In this document: positions 6,010 to 13,161 of the stretch, piece by piece
How positions within the stretch are numbered: the first letter of the stretch is position 1
Layout: every line of letters starts with the position of its first letter
IMG/VR virus record: IMGVR_UViG_3300035701_002807
Span: 1-44,422 of that record
Strand: one strand, 5' to 3'
Origin: a virus
DNA: 44,422 nt
Notes under the pieces: model-generated
The model's input: the letters and a program-made list of their open reading frames with translations, nothing else
The model's database searches: none
Told to the model about the DNA's origin: nothing
Position numbers and translations under genes: made by a program

Positions 6010-6197
6010 TATAAGGGTAACCACTCCAAGATTACTGATTCAGGATATTTATCTCTAATGAACTTGAATAAACCATTGATTAACGCACCAACTGTGATGT
6101 TAATTATCGGAATACTAATTCCGCCCCAAGTTGCTAAACCCCAAGTAATTGCTTGTGCTACCAAAACTCTTGCAATACGTAAAATCGTTGCTATCAT
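6009..6197 (-). CDS. Small hydrophobic membrane protein, possible holin (62 aa)
   Basis: MIATILRIARVLVAQAITW followed by a second hydrophobic stretch (ISIPIINITVGALINGLF) and a charged end (KFIRDKYPESV). Two membrane helices with a short charged tail is a common holin layout, though many phage membrane proteins share it. A perfect AGGAGG lies 7 bases before ATG. It sits among other small membrane genes upstream of two wall-active enzymes, which supports but does not prove a lysis role. Confidence 0.62.
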   Translation of the reverse strand: MIATILRIARVLVAQAITWGLATWGGISIPIINITVGALINGLFKFIRDKYPESVILEWLPL

Positions 6198-6409
6198 TTT
6201 TCACCTCCTTCATTTACTATTTCATACAAACCATTTTTTACATCATCACATCTTTTGATTAAGTGATTTAACATTTCAATTATTTTTTTGTGCGAAATAT
6301 TTATACTTTCATTACCTAACAAATCCGCATAAGATTTGAATGATTGTATGGTAGGTTGTAAAGTGTCGTGTAAGAAGTCGTTGATTACGGTATAGAGTTT
6401 ATCTTTCAC
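6194..6409 (-). CDS. Small helical protein of unknown function (71 aa)
   Basis: Starts with GTG (MKDKLYTVINDFLHD) and is predicted to be helical throughout, with heptad-like hydrophobics and an acidic C-terminus (GLYEIVNEGGEK). The last codons encode the ribosome site of the next gene, a sign of coupling. The start is set by AGGGGAGAG just upstream, overlapping the previous gene's ATG-TGA end. Confidence 0.62.
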   Translation of the reverse strand: MKDKLYTVINDFLHDTLQPTIQSFKSYADLLGNESINISHKKIIEMLNHLIKRCDDVKNGLYEIVNEGGEK

Positions 6410-6549
6410 ATCTCTCCCCTGCGTTCTGCGGGAGTAGGTAACTTTTCATATCCGCACTTCTCACACCACCAGACGAAATACCAAGAATAGTGTTTGGTTC
6501 TTCGCACAAGTTTTAACTTGTTTTCACATTTGGGGCATTTATCGTTCAT
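6406..6549 (-). CDS. Small zinc-ribbon protein (47 aa)
   Basis: MNDKCPKCENKLKL then WWCEKCGYEKL: two CxxC pairs at 5-8 and 29-32 form a minimal zinc ribbon, with a basic and aromatic linker (RRTKHYSWYFVWW). Probably nucleic-acid or protein binding. It overlaps both neighbours by 4 bases. Confidence 0.72.
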   Translation of the reverse strand: MNDKCPKCENKLKLVRRTKHYSWYFVWWCEKCGYEKLPTPAERRGEM

Positions 6550-6800
6550 TTTATTAAATTAGAAATTATCCTAAATAATACTCCACCAGCACACAATAAT
6601 CCAATAGCCCATTTTATCGTATGTAAAGATGACCATAAAATATCTACTTGGGTGCGATAATGTTTACTTTCTTTTATATGTTCCTCAACCCCAGATTTGG
6701 TATCTCTAAGTGTGCCATTCATTGCTTTAAACTCACTAACAAGAACTTTAATATCTCCGTGCATCTCGTTGATTTTATCTTCAAATTTACAAGGTTCCAT
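6546..6800 (-). CDS. Coiled-coil protein with C-terminal membrane anchor (84 aa)
   Basis: A charged N-terminal helix with heptad spacing (about residues 5-58) is followed by one membrane helix (IKWAIGLLCAGGVLFRIISNL). This resembles small phage membrane proteins such as haemolysin-XhlA-like or holin-associated proteins. No enzymatic motif. It lies 1 base after the radical SAM gene and leads into the membrane-protein group. Confidence 0.65.
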   Translation of the reverse strand: MEPCKFEDKINEMHGDIKVLVSEFKAMNGTLRDTKSGVEEHIKESKHYRTQVDILWSSLHTIKWAIGLLCAGGVLFRIISNLIK

Positions 6801-6801
6801 A

Positions 6802-7758
6802 TCAGCTCCCTACCAAAGCACATCTCTCACATTTCGTTCCAATGATATTTTTCTCAAGGTGTGCTTTCCTTAACTCCTGAAACTCTTTTGAGTGCCAACA
6901 CTCCATAAATGAATTAGTCTTTAAATCCCCCATTACCCAATTACCTATCCCGTCAAGGCAACAAGCAGTCATCCTGCCGTCAACTAAAATATGCGAGGCA
7001 GTAAATAGTGTCCAACAAGGTATCGGCTCTGAAGGGTCATCTAACCTGCCCGTATTGCCAGCGATAGGTTGCATACCCAGTTCTTTTTCTTTGTCTATTG
7101 CCTGCCCGCCTGCGGTATAAAGAGGAAGCCAGTAATGTTCATTCACATAAGGTAGGACAAATGTCCCAATAAATTCATTTGCTCTTTTGAGTTGCTTATT
7201 ATTATATAATACTGACGAAGCATATAATCTCGTCTTATATCTTCCATCATTTCTTATTTCCCACGCTGATTTAATATTTTTTTTAGCGTTAATGAAATTT
7301 ATGGCGTGAACCCCCATCAATTCATTAAATTGTTTTTCATCTGCCGCATTACAAGACCATTTAAGGCTATCCAGACCTGCTTTCATACATTTATCTACTA
7401 TCTTTGGGTCGGCTAAAGAAGCATTAGAAGTAAGGAACACATAAGGAATTTCTAAATATCCTTTTAAGAAATCTATCGCTCTGACTAATAATTTGGGGTT
7501 GGTAAAACTCTCACCGATATAAAACACCCCTATTTCCTCAACTCCCAAGTCCTTCATTTCCTTTGTTATTCTGGTAAACAACTCCCAATCCATATCCTTT
7601 GCTGGTGTTCCATCCCGAAAAGCGATAGCACAATACTGGCATTTGTAATTACATCTTGAGGTTATCTCTATCTTTACCGACTTGGGAACAGGTGGGGTAA
7701 TATTTAATCGTTCTTTGGATATATGAGTAATCGGTTTAAGGCGTTCCTTAATGGACAT
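6802..7758 (-). CDS. Radical SAM/SPASM-domain enzyme
   Basis: A 318-residue radical S-adenosylmethionine enzyme. The cluster motif is CNYKCQYC (Cys36, 40, 43). The C-terminal third is SPASM-like with ACCLDGIGNWVMGDL and a final CERC, which would hold extra iron-sulfur clusters. SPASM enzymes usually modify peptides or sugars. It overlaps the DUF115-methyltransferase gene by 11 bases, so the two probably act on the same product. The substrate cannot be told from sequence. A second SPASM enzyme lies at 26815-27849. Confidence 0.85.
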   Translation of the reverse strand: MSIKERLKPITHISKERLNITPPVPKSVKIEITSRCNYKCQYCAIAFRDGTPAKDMDWELFTRITKEMKDLGVEEIGVFYIGESFTNPKLLVRAIDFLKGYLEIPYVFLTSNASLADPKIVDKCMKAGLDSLKWSCNAADEKQFNELMGVHAINFINAKKNIKSAWEIRNDGRYKTRLYASSVLYNNKQLKRANEFIGTFVLPYVNEHYWLPLYTAGGQAIDKEKELGMQPIAGNTGRLDDPSEPIPCWTLFTASHILVDGRMTACCLDGIGNWVMGDLKTNSFMECWHSKEFQELRKAHLEKNIIGTKCERCALVGS

Positions 7759-9145
7759 CTACGGTCTCCTTTAAAAGAGTAAACTTCTCCGCTATTGTAT
7801 TTCCACCTTTAGGGCTCACTATAATACGCAATTCCGAACCTATCTCCCTTATTCCTTTTTCAGGGATGATGAAAAAATTATTCAATCTTTTAGTCCACCA
7901 GTCTTTATTCTTCTGTATCAGATGGGTATTTCTTCCATCGGCAAGGAACTTTTTTGCTGGTTGGGTATTGATTGTCAAATAACCAACTTTCTTAATACAT
8001 CTTGCTATATCAATTAAAACGATGTTTAAAAAATCGGGTTCTATGTGTTCGAGGACATCCACACAAACTACAAGGTCGGCGGGTCTGGGCGGTTCGTCTT
8101 TGCTTAATATTGCAGGGTCATATTCCCAGATAGGAAAATCCAAATTCTTCGCCAACATCCCCTTACCACAACCATAATCTAAAATAGATTTTGACTCGGT
8201 AACTTCGTATAACTTCTTGATAATGTTTATATGCCCTAAAACACTTACCCCATAGGTGGGATTTATATTATGTAGAGAAGAATTTAATTTGGCATATTCC
8301 TTGCTGATGGTGGGTGCAACATAAAAAGCAATGGTGGATTTCTCTTTTTTCTTTAAGTCCTTACACTTACTCTTGACCATATCTTGAACAAGTCCTTTTC
8401 CATAAAAAGTAATATCCACATCAGATAATTGTTCTAATTCGTGTAAAATTCCTCTGGCACACTCCAAGAAAGCTGTGGTAGTGGCATATTCTTTACCCTC
8501 AAATTCTGCGAGGATATAATCTTTAGGTGCGTTAGGGTGTTTGTCGGCGTGGGTCGCCCCATCAGGTTCAAAAGAACCATCCATCCCAAACATATGTATA
8601 TTCTTAAATCCTAACATCCTACACAAAACCATAGCCCTTAATCCCACATTAGCCCCGCCTGTTGAAACCCATTCTCCACGAGGATAGACATTAGGTAAAA
8701 TCCCTGCTTTTTCTCCAGAGTAGGTATGCCAAAGAACAATTTTAGCGTTATGTTTTACTAAATGGTCAAAGACTTCTGGATGACAACAAGAAGCCATTAA
8801 GAAAGTGGTTTCAGGAGAAATATCATCTCCTATTAACTGTATCTTGTGTGAACGAGGGTCAACTTCACAATGTGCCCATATTTTTATTCCTCTCTCTCTT
8901 AAAAACTTATGAGAACCAGAACAAGACATTACATATTTGAAATCCTTAATGTATTCCCAACTTTTATGTAAGGAAGGACCAAAACAAACTAAAGCTATCG
9001 GTTCGGTCATTAACTCCTTTCCGAGTTGTATTCGGTCAGGAAATCTGGCACAAGATATTTTAATTTGGGCGTCCCTGAGCCAATCAGGCACGCAATACTT
9101 TGTATCTAACTTCTCGGTTAAAGCGTCAACTTTTCTTTTTAACAT
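7748..9145 (-). CDS. DUF115 (Maf-like) glycosyltransferase fused to a SAM methyltransferase
   Basis: 465 residues in two parts. Residues about 45-215 match DUF115 (6-hydroxymethylpterin diphosphokinase MptE-like, also the core of Maf flagellin glycosyltransferases): ALVCFGPSLHKSW, AHCEVDPRSHK, STGGANVGLRAMVLC and IHMFGMDGSF. Residues about 305-440 are a class I methyltransferase with motif I LDYGCGKGML and VVCVDVLEHIEP. Maf proteins attach nonulosonic acids to Ser/Thr of flagellin, so protein O-glycosylation with a methylated sugar is an attractive role. That is inference. It follows the lectin-like tail gene and precedes the radical SAM gene. Confidence 0.78.
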   Translation of the reverse strand: MLKRKVDALTEKLDTKYCVPDWLRDAQIKISCARFPDRIQLGKELMTEPIALVCFGPSLHKSWEYIKDFKYVMSCSGSHKFLRERGIKIWAHCEVDPRSHKIQLIGDDISPETTFLMASCCHPEVFDHLVKHNAKIVLWHTYSGEKAGILPNVYPRGEWVSTGGANVGLRAMVLCRMLGFKNIHMFGMDGSFEPDGATHADKHPNAPKDYILAEFEGKEYATTTAFLECARGILHELEQLSDVDITFYGKGLVQDMVKSKCKDLKKKEKSTIAFYVAPTISKEYAKLNSSLHNINPTYGVSVLGHINIIKKLYEVTESKSILDYGCGKGMLAKNLDFPIWEYDPAILSKDEPPRPADLVVCVDVLEHIEPDFLNIVLIDIARCIKKVGYLTINTQPAKKFLADGRNTHLIQKNKDWWTKRLNNFFIIPEKGIREIGSELRIIVSPKGGNTIAEKFTLLKETVDVH

Positions 9146-10359
9146 TCTATAAAATGATACATTAAAGAAAGTGCTGCTACTGCCGCAGGTGGAGTATAAA
9201 CAATCTCTAAAGTTACATAATCTATAAATACATCAGTATTAGCTACGCCTGTTATAAAACCTAATGCCACCCCAAAGTTAGCGTTCTTTACCCAATCCGC
9301 TGTAAGAGCACAGCTCCAGAGGTTTGCTGAATTACCTAATGAAACAATCCCAGTCGTGGCACTCAAGAAAACAGTTGTCCAAAGTCCAGAGGAAACTATA
9401 TTCTCTCCTGTTTCAGCTCTACTTGTATTTAATAATTGTGCAAGGTCGCAGGCAACTGAAACCGCAGTCGCACCAGATGTATTAGCCCAACCCTCAAACC
9501 TACAAATAACTCCGTTAATTTGAGAACCTGCTAAAATTCCAGAGAAATCAAAGTTAGTCGCTTTTAAGATATAGGTTTGGTCGCCAGCGTCAAAACTTGT
9601 GGCGGTTATACAGGCAGCGTCAGTCGTGCCCGCTCCCGCAGTCATAATAGCGGCAGTCCTTACAAAATCGTCGTCTATATGTGCACCTGTAGCAGAAGTA
9701 GTTGCGGAGGTAGGATATTTTTCACCTGTGGTTGAAGTCGCCCCCCCTGCTGGGGTGTAGGTCAAGTCAAGGTTTTCAAGGTAGGCAGAAAAAGTATTAG
9801 CATTACTATAAGTACCCCCCCAAGGACAACCAAGTTGAGTCATATCTTCTTTGCCCATAACTGAAATCGCTTTTGAAAGAGCAAGTGAAACATTCGTTCC
9901 TGCTATCCTATCAGCGTCAGTTGGGTAAATATCTAAATACATTGTTCCGTATGTGCCTACTGCCTCAAGACGTCTATACCTTGCGTAATAAACAGTATTT
10001 ACAAGTAAGGTTGTAGTATCGACAGAATACTCATCCCCCCCTACACTATCCCAAATAAAAATCTTTGTGAGTAATTTACTTCCGTCATAATCACCTAAAT
10101 AAAGAAGGATTCCCGAATTATTATCAGCAGCATACATACTCAATATTTCAGGAGAAGTATCGGTGTTAGTAGAACCACTATCAATCCTGAAATCAAAAGC
10201 AATATCCCAGTCAGCAGTAAAATTAACCCCAGCAGTCCTCAATAACCAAGCGCTTTCATTAAGTAATGCCCCATTCCAAGTTGACCTTGTCGCAGTCTGG
10301 GTCAAATGACCATTCGGGTCTGTTTCTGTCCAGCCAGTGGTAAAGTTTTCGTATGCCAT
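9139..10359 (-). CDS. Tail/receptor-binding protein with lectin-like fold (406 aa)
   Basis: The N-terminal half has the features of a concanavalin-like jelly roll (WDIAFDFRID, GILLYLGDYDG, YYARYRRLEAVGTYGTMYLDI), as in glycan-binding virion proteins. The second half is Thr/Ala-rich and beta-rich (FDAGDQTYILKATNFDFSG). No catalytic residues are evident. Its place directly after the fibre gene suggests a tail spike or tip. It overlaps the DUF115 gene by 7 bases. Confidence 0.6.
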   Translation of the reverse strand: MAYENFTTGWTETDPNGHLTQTATRSTWNGALLNESAWLLRTAGVNFTADWDIAFDFRIDSGSTNTDTSPEILSMYAADNNSGILLYLGDYDGSKLLTKIFIWDSVGGDEYSVDTTTLLVNTVYYARYRRLEAVGTYGTMYLDIYPTDADRIAGTNVSLALSKAISVMGKEDMTQLGCPWGGTYSNANTFSAYLENLDLTYTPAGGATSTTGEKYPTSATTSATGAHIDDDFVRTAAIMTAGAGTTDAACITATSFDAGDQTYILKATNFDFSGILAGSQINGVICRFEGWANTSGATAVSVACDLAQLLNTSRAETGENIVSSGLWTTVFLSATTGIVSLGNSANLWSCALTADWVKNANFGVALGFITGVANTDVFIDYVTLEIVYTPPAAVAALSLMYHFIEC

Positions 10360-10475
10360 TATCTAATCCCTTCTATATGAGGCTCAAAGACAAGAGGATT
10401 TTTACCACCAATAATTACTTCGTCATCGCCTAATCTTGTTTTAAATGTAGTAGAATTTATTGGTGAAATATCCAT
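10359..10475 (-). CDS. Very small protein between fibre and lectin genes (38 aa)
   Basis: MDISPINSTTFKTRLGDDEVIIGG and on to IEGIR, coupled to the next gene by TAATG and starting 1 base past the stop of the fibre gene. It has no motif but keeps a sensible codon pattern. It could be a linker or tip peptide; function unknown. Confidence 0.55.
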   Translation of the reverse strand: MDISPINSTTFKTRLGDDEVIIGGKNPLVFEPHIEGIR

Positions 10476-10476
10476 A

Positions 10477-12618
10477 TTAAGGTGCCTTTACTTGTAATAC
10501 TACTATTCCTGCCGCTGGAGTCCCGCTTGTTCCTGAAATATCAACATACAACCAATTCGCTGCGGTTATTGTAGCAGCACCTGCACTTGTGTCTGCTGCC
10601 TGTGATACTGGCGTGGCTGAACCAGTAATATCTGCTGAAAGGACATTTGAACCAGCCGCACCGAAAGTAGGTCTTTTTTCTATATTACCAGTAATTGTTG
10701 TTCCTGAAGAAAGTGTAGCAAAGATAGCATTAACTGCCACAACTGTTGCTGGAAGTTGTGCTCCGTAAAGTCCACCCACAGCAGGAGCAGAAAATACCCA
10801 AGTAAATGTTTTTTGGGCAGTAGCACTTATTTTATTGCTTACCTGATTAAAAGCTGTCTGCAATCCTTTTGCAGAAGTTCCAGCACCATTTCTTGCTGAA
10901 ACAGTAGATAAGATAGCAATATTTGAGTTTATGGAAGCAATATTACTAATTACTAACGCAGACAATGAGCTAATTTTAGTGTCCTGCGTTGCCGAGTGAG
11001 CTTGCACTTGAGAGGTTATGTTCGCACTGGCAGCCAATGATAAGGCAGCAATGGCAGAATTACGATTTGAAATTTCAGCGTCCCTAACAGAGTAGATTTG
11101 TAAAGATAAAGCATTAGAGGTAGCATTGATAGCGGCACTTGCAGCCAAAGACAATGCAACGACAGCTGCCGAAACTGTGTTGGCGTGTCCATCAGCCGAA
11201 GTAGCAGCAGCAGAAGCAACTTGCACTGCTGAATTTCTATTACTGATTTCTGCATCTCTAACAGAGGTTACATTGGTGGATAAAGCAGCAACCTGTGAAG
11301 TAATGTCAGCACTTACTTTTAAAGACAAAGCGACTATTGCTGCTGAAGCGGCACTACCTACCGACATAGCTTGACTTGTTTGGTTAGATAAAGCATTGAT
11401 AGCCGCCTGTAAACCCTTTGCAGAAGTAGCAGAGTGTTTAGCGGAAACTGCACACATCGCAGCAGATAATGGAGCTAATGCAACTGAAGTAGCATTAGCA
11501 ACAGACACAGCGTCCGCTTTAAGTGTGGCTGATAAAGCGGTATCGGCAGCGGCTAATGCAGAACGGGCATCCGCTATCACAGCAGCAGAAGTCCCAGCAG
11601 AAGCCCCCCCGCCAGCGGCAGAGTTCACAGAAATCCTATCTACTATTAAATTCAATGCCGATTGGAGACCCTTGACTGAAACTGCTTCACTATGAGATGA
11701 AATAGTTGATAATTTACTTGATAAAGCAGACACTTGGTCAAGGACATAAGCGGTAGTCGCCCCACCACCAGGTGCGGCACTTAACGCTTGTATTCTTGTG
11801 GCGTGGTCAGATACTGCTAAAGAGAGAGCAGCAGCAACCGCACTAACTACAGAAACAGCCAAAGAAGCTACGGCAGCTACAGAAGTGGCAGCAGCAGAGG
11901 CAACAGCGGCTTGAGAGAGAGCATTGGAAGCCACATTAGACATTGTGGCAACACGGGCTTCCACAACAGATAAAGCATTACATAATACATTATCAGCGGA
12001 AACTCTTTTAACTGAAACGGTATTGGCGTGTCCATCAGCCGAGGTTGCAGCGGCTGAGGCGGTTTGAATGGATGTTCCTAAGGCTGATATTGCAAGACTA
12101 AGAGCTGCACTTGCGGCAGCAGCGTGAGCATCAGCCGAAGTAGCAGCAGCACTTGCAGTTTGAATTTTAGTTTCTAAGGCGGAAATTCCTTCGCTTAATT
12201 TTCCTGATAAAACTACTACAGCCGATTTAGCATCAGCCACAGCAGCCACAGAGGTAGCATTTATAACAGATTTTAAATCACTAACCACAGAGGCATCTTG
12301 GGCAGAAACATAATCAGTAGTTGCTCCACCACCAGGGGCAGCACTTAATACAGACACCGCTTGTGATAAGACCGACACTGCTTGTGATAAAACTGATATA
12401 GCATTTGCGACAGAGGTTGCCCTTGCATCTACCGAAGCAAGTTCCGTAGAAGTAGCCGCTTCATCTGCAATTACTTTTACCGCAGAGACTATAAACGCCC
12501 CTAAATCCGCTAATGTTACTTTCTTTGTTTCATCAGCATTAACTATTGGGAGGACATCTACGGTTGAGATGTCTCCAGAAGCCAGAGCACTTAAACTACT
12601 AATTTTTTTATCTGCCAT
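10477..12618 (-). CDS. Ala/Ser-rich repeat tail fibre protein (713 aa)
   Basis: Residues about 60-600 are built from Ala, Ser, Val and Leu with heptad-like spacing (AISVLSQAVSVLSQ), indicating a long trimeric coiled-coil or helical fibre. Recurring units are ASAAATSADGHANTVS, SVRDAEISNRNSA, SAKGLQ followed by a helix, and the Gly-rich breaker PGGGATT. The last 110 residues (from about 600) are a separate beta-rich domain (TFTWVFSAPAVGGLYG), which could be the receptor-binding head. The high Ser content makes it a candidate substrate for the glycosylation genes. Fibre role inferred from composition and position. Confidence 0.72.
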   Translation of the reverse strand: MADKKISSLSALASGDISTVDVLPIVNADETKKVTLADLGAFIVSAVKVIADEAATSTELASVDARATSVANAISVLSQAVSVLSQAVSVLSAAPGGGATTDYVSAQDASVVSDLKSVINATSVAAVADAKSAVVVLSGKLSEGISALETKIQTASAAATSADAHAAAASAALSLAISALGTSIQTASAAATSADGHANTVSVKRVSADNVLCNALSVVEARVATMSNVASNALSQAAVASAAATSVAAVASLAVSVVSAVAAALSLAVSDHATRIQALSAAPGGGATTAYVLDQVSALSSKLSTISSHSEAVSVKGLQSALNLIVDRISVNSAAGGGASAGTSAAVIADARSALAAADTALSATLKADAVSVANATSVALAPLSAAMCAVSAKHSATSAKGLQAAINALSNQTSQAMSVGSAASAAIVALSLKVSADITSQVAALSTNVTSVRDAEISNRNSAVQVASAAATSADGHANTVSAAVVALSLAASAAINATSNALSLQIYSVRDAEISNRNSAIAALSLAASANITSQVQAHSATQDTKISSLSALVISNIASINSNIAILSTVSARNGAGTSAKGLQTAFNQVSNKISATAQKTFTWVFSAPAVGGLYGAQLPATVVAVNAIFATLSSGTTITGNIEKRPTFGAAGSNVLSADITGSATPVSQAADTSAGAATITAANWLYVDISGTSGTPAAGIVVLQVKAP
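10850..12420 (-). repeat. Degenerate internal repeats of the fibre gene
   Basis: Related DNA copies are visible at 11174-11217, 12017-12060 and 12121-12158 (the SAD-HA unit). Further pairs are at about 11054-11092 and 11226-11265 (DAEISNRNSA unit), and at about 10858, 11406 and 11658 (KGLQ unit). Copies differ at many synonymous positions, so they are old protein-level repeats rather than recent duplications. Confidence 0.7.
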
Positions 12619-12619
12619 T

Positions 12620-12760
12620 CTATTCCTCTAAACCTATACGCATAGTTTCATCTTCTCTAATTAAATTATCCCCATACTCGGTAAGTAAAAAAGAAGTGGG
12701 AGGGACTTCGGTAATAATTTGAAATGGAATATATATTTCTACTCTTGTTTCTTCAGACAC
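12620..12760 (-). CDS. Small acidic protein (46 aa)
   Basis: Begins with GTG (MSEETRVEIYIPFQ); GGGAGG lies 6 bases upstream. An ATG two codons earlier would sit on the ribosome site. Contains a Pro-rich turn and an acidic helix (EYGDNLIREDETM). It ends 2 bases before the fibre gene, and may be an assembly or linker peptide. No family known. Confidence 0.6.
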   Translation of the reverse strand: MSEETRVEIYIPFQIITEVPPTSFLLTEYGDNLIREDETMRIGLEE

Positions 12761-13019
12761 GTTCATCCTCCCAAACCCTTATATCAGAACTTCCAGAAGC
12801 AGTAATTCCCCAGATAGGGTCTGCTTTCAAATGAAAAGTAAAATAACTATTTGCCTTTAAAGGTAAACTTGTCGCTACGGTGCAGTCTGTGGAAGAAAAT
12901 CCCAGAAATACTGTTACTGAACCATTGTTGAATAAGACAAGGACTTTCCTATTCTGATTTAAGCCCACTATCTCGGTTGTCGCATTGGTTACTGTTACAC
13001 TTTTTGTATTATCTGCCAT
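12753..13019 (-). CDS. Small beta-rich virion-like protein (88 aa)
   Basis: MADNTKSVTVTNATTEIVGL, followed by strands LVLFNNGSVTVFLGF and YFTFHLKADPIWGI, resembles small phage proteins with a jelly-roll-like fold near tail genes. The start at ATG 13019 is fixed by AGGA about 8 bases upstream. No enzymatic features. The ATG overlaps the -35 box of a plus-strand promoter. Confidence 0.62.
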   Translation of the reverse strand: MADNTKSVTVTNATTEIVGLNQNRKVLVLFNNGSVTVFLGFSSTDCTVATSLPLKANSYFTFHLKADPIWGITASGSSDIRVWEDERV

Positions 13020-13046
13020 TGACAATTCCTATTTTTGTGGTATACT
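13019..13046 (+). promoter_or_regulatory. Plus-strand sigma70-like promoter, extended -10
   Basis: Consensus TTGACA at 13019-13024, a 16-base spacer, and TATACT at 13041-13046 preceded by TGG, giving an extended -10. Seven bases after the -10 is an ATG (13054), so transcription would start at or next to the start codon, giving a leaderless message. It points against every neighbouring gene. Confidence 0.72.
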
Positions 13047-13053
13047 TATTTTT

Positions 13054-13161
13054 ATGATAGATATATTATGGTTCATATTTCTTGTAGTTGTTGTTCTTTG
13101 CTTCCCAATTTTAATCCAAAACGACATAGATGAATTTAAAGAACACGACGATTTACTGTGA
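13054..13161 (+). CDS. Plus-strand single-pass membrane peptide (35 aa)
   Basis: MIDILWFIFLVVVVLCFPIL is a clear membrane helix of about 18 residues, followed by an acidic tail (QNDIDEFKEHDDLL). It lies directly behind the plus-strand promoter and has no ribosome site, so it would be translated as a leaderless message. Its end overlaps the 3' end of the minus-strand ejection-protein gene by 9 bases. The gene has no place in the tail operon and looks like an accessory gene expressed alone, perhaps affecting the host membrane. The reverse-strand frame here is less protein-like. Confidence 0.62.
   Translation: MIDILWFIFLVVVVLCFPILIQNDIDEFKEHDDLL

Noticed and set aside
7748-9145. Reading the gene as a plain methyltransferase
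   Set aside because: The methyltransferase motifs cover only the last third; the first half carries DUF115 motifs, so it is a fusion.
11126-11695. Long plus-strand open frames inside the fibre gene
   Set aside because: They are antisense shadows produced by the Ala/Ser-rich repeats, which lack stop codons in reverse; there is no ribosome site or promoter.
10850-12420. Could the fibre repeats be a CRISPR array?
   Set aside because: Copies are imperfect, unevenly spaced, in frame and coding; no fixed-length spacers.
13029-13127. Minus-strand 32-codon frame (MSFWIKIGKQ) in the tail gap
   Set aside because: It lacks a ribosome site and is rich in Thr/Asn/Ile without pattern; the plus-strand frame has a promoter and a clear membrane helix.
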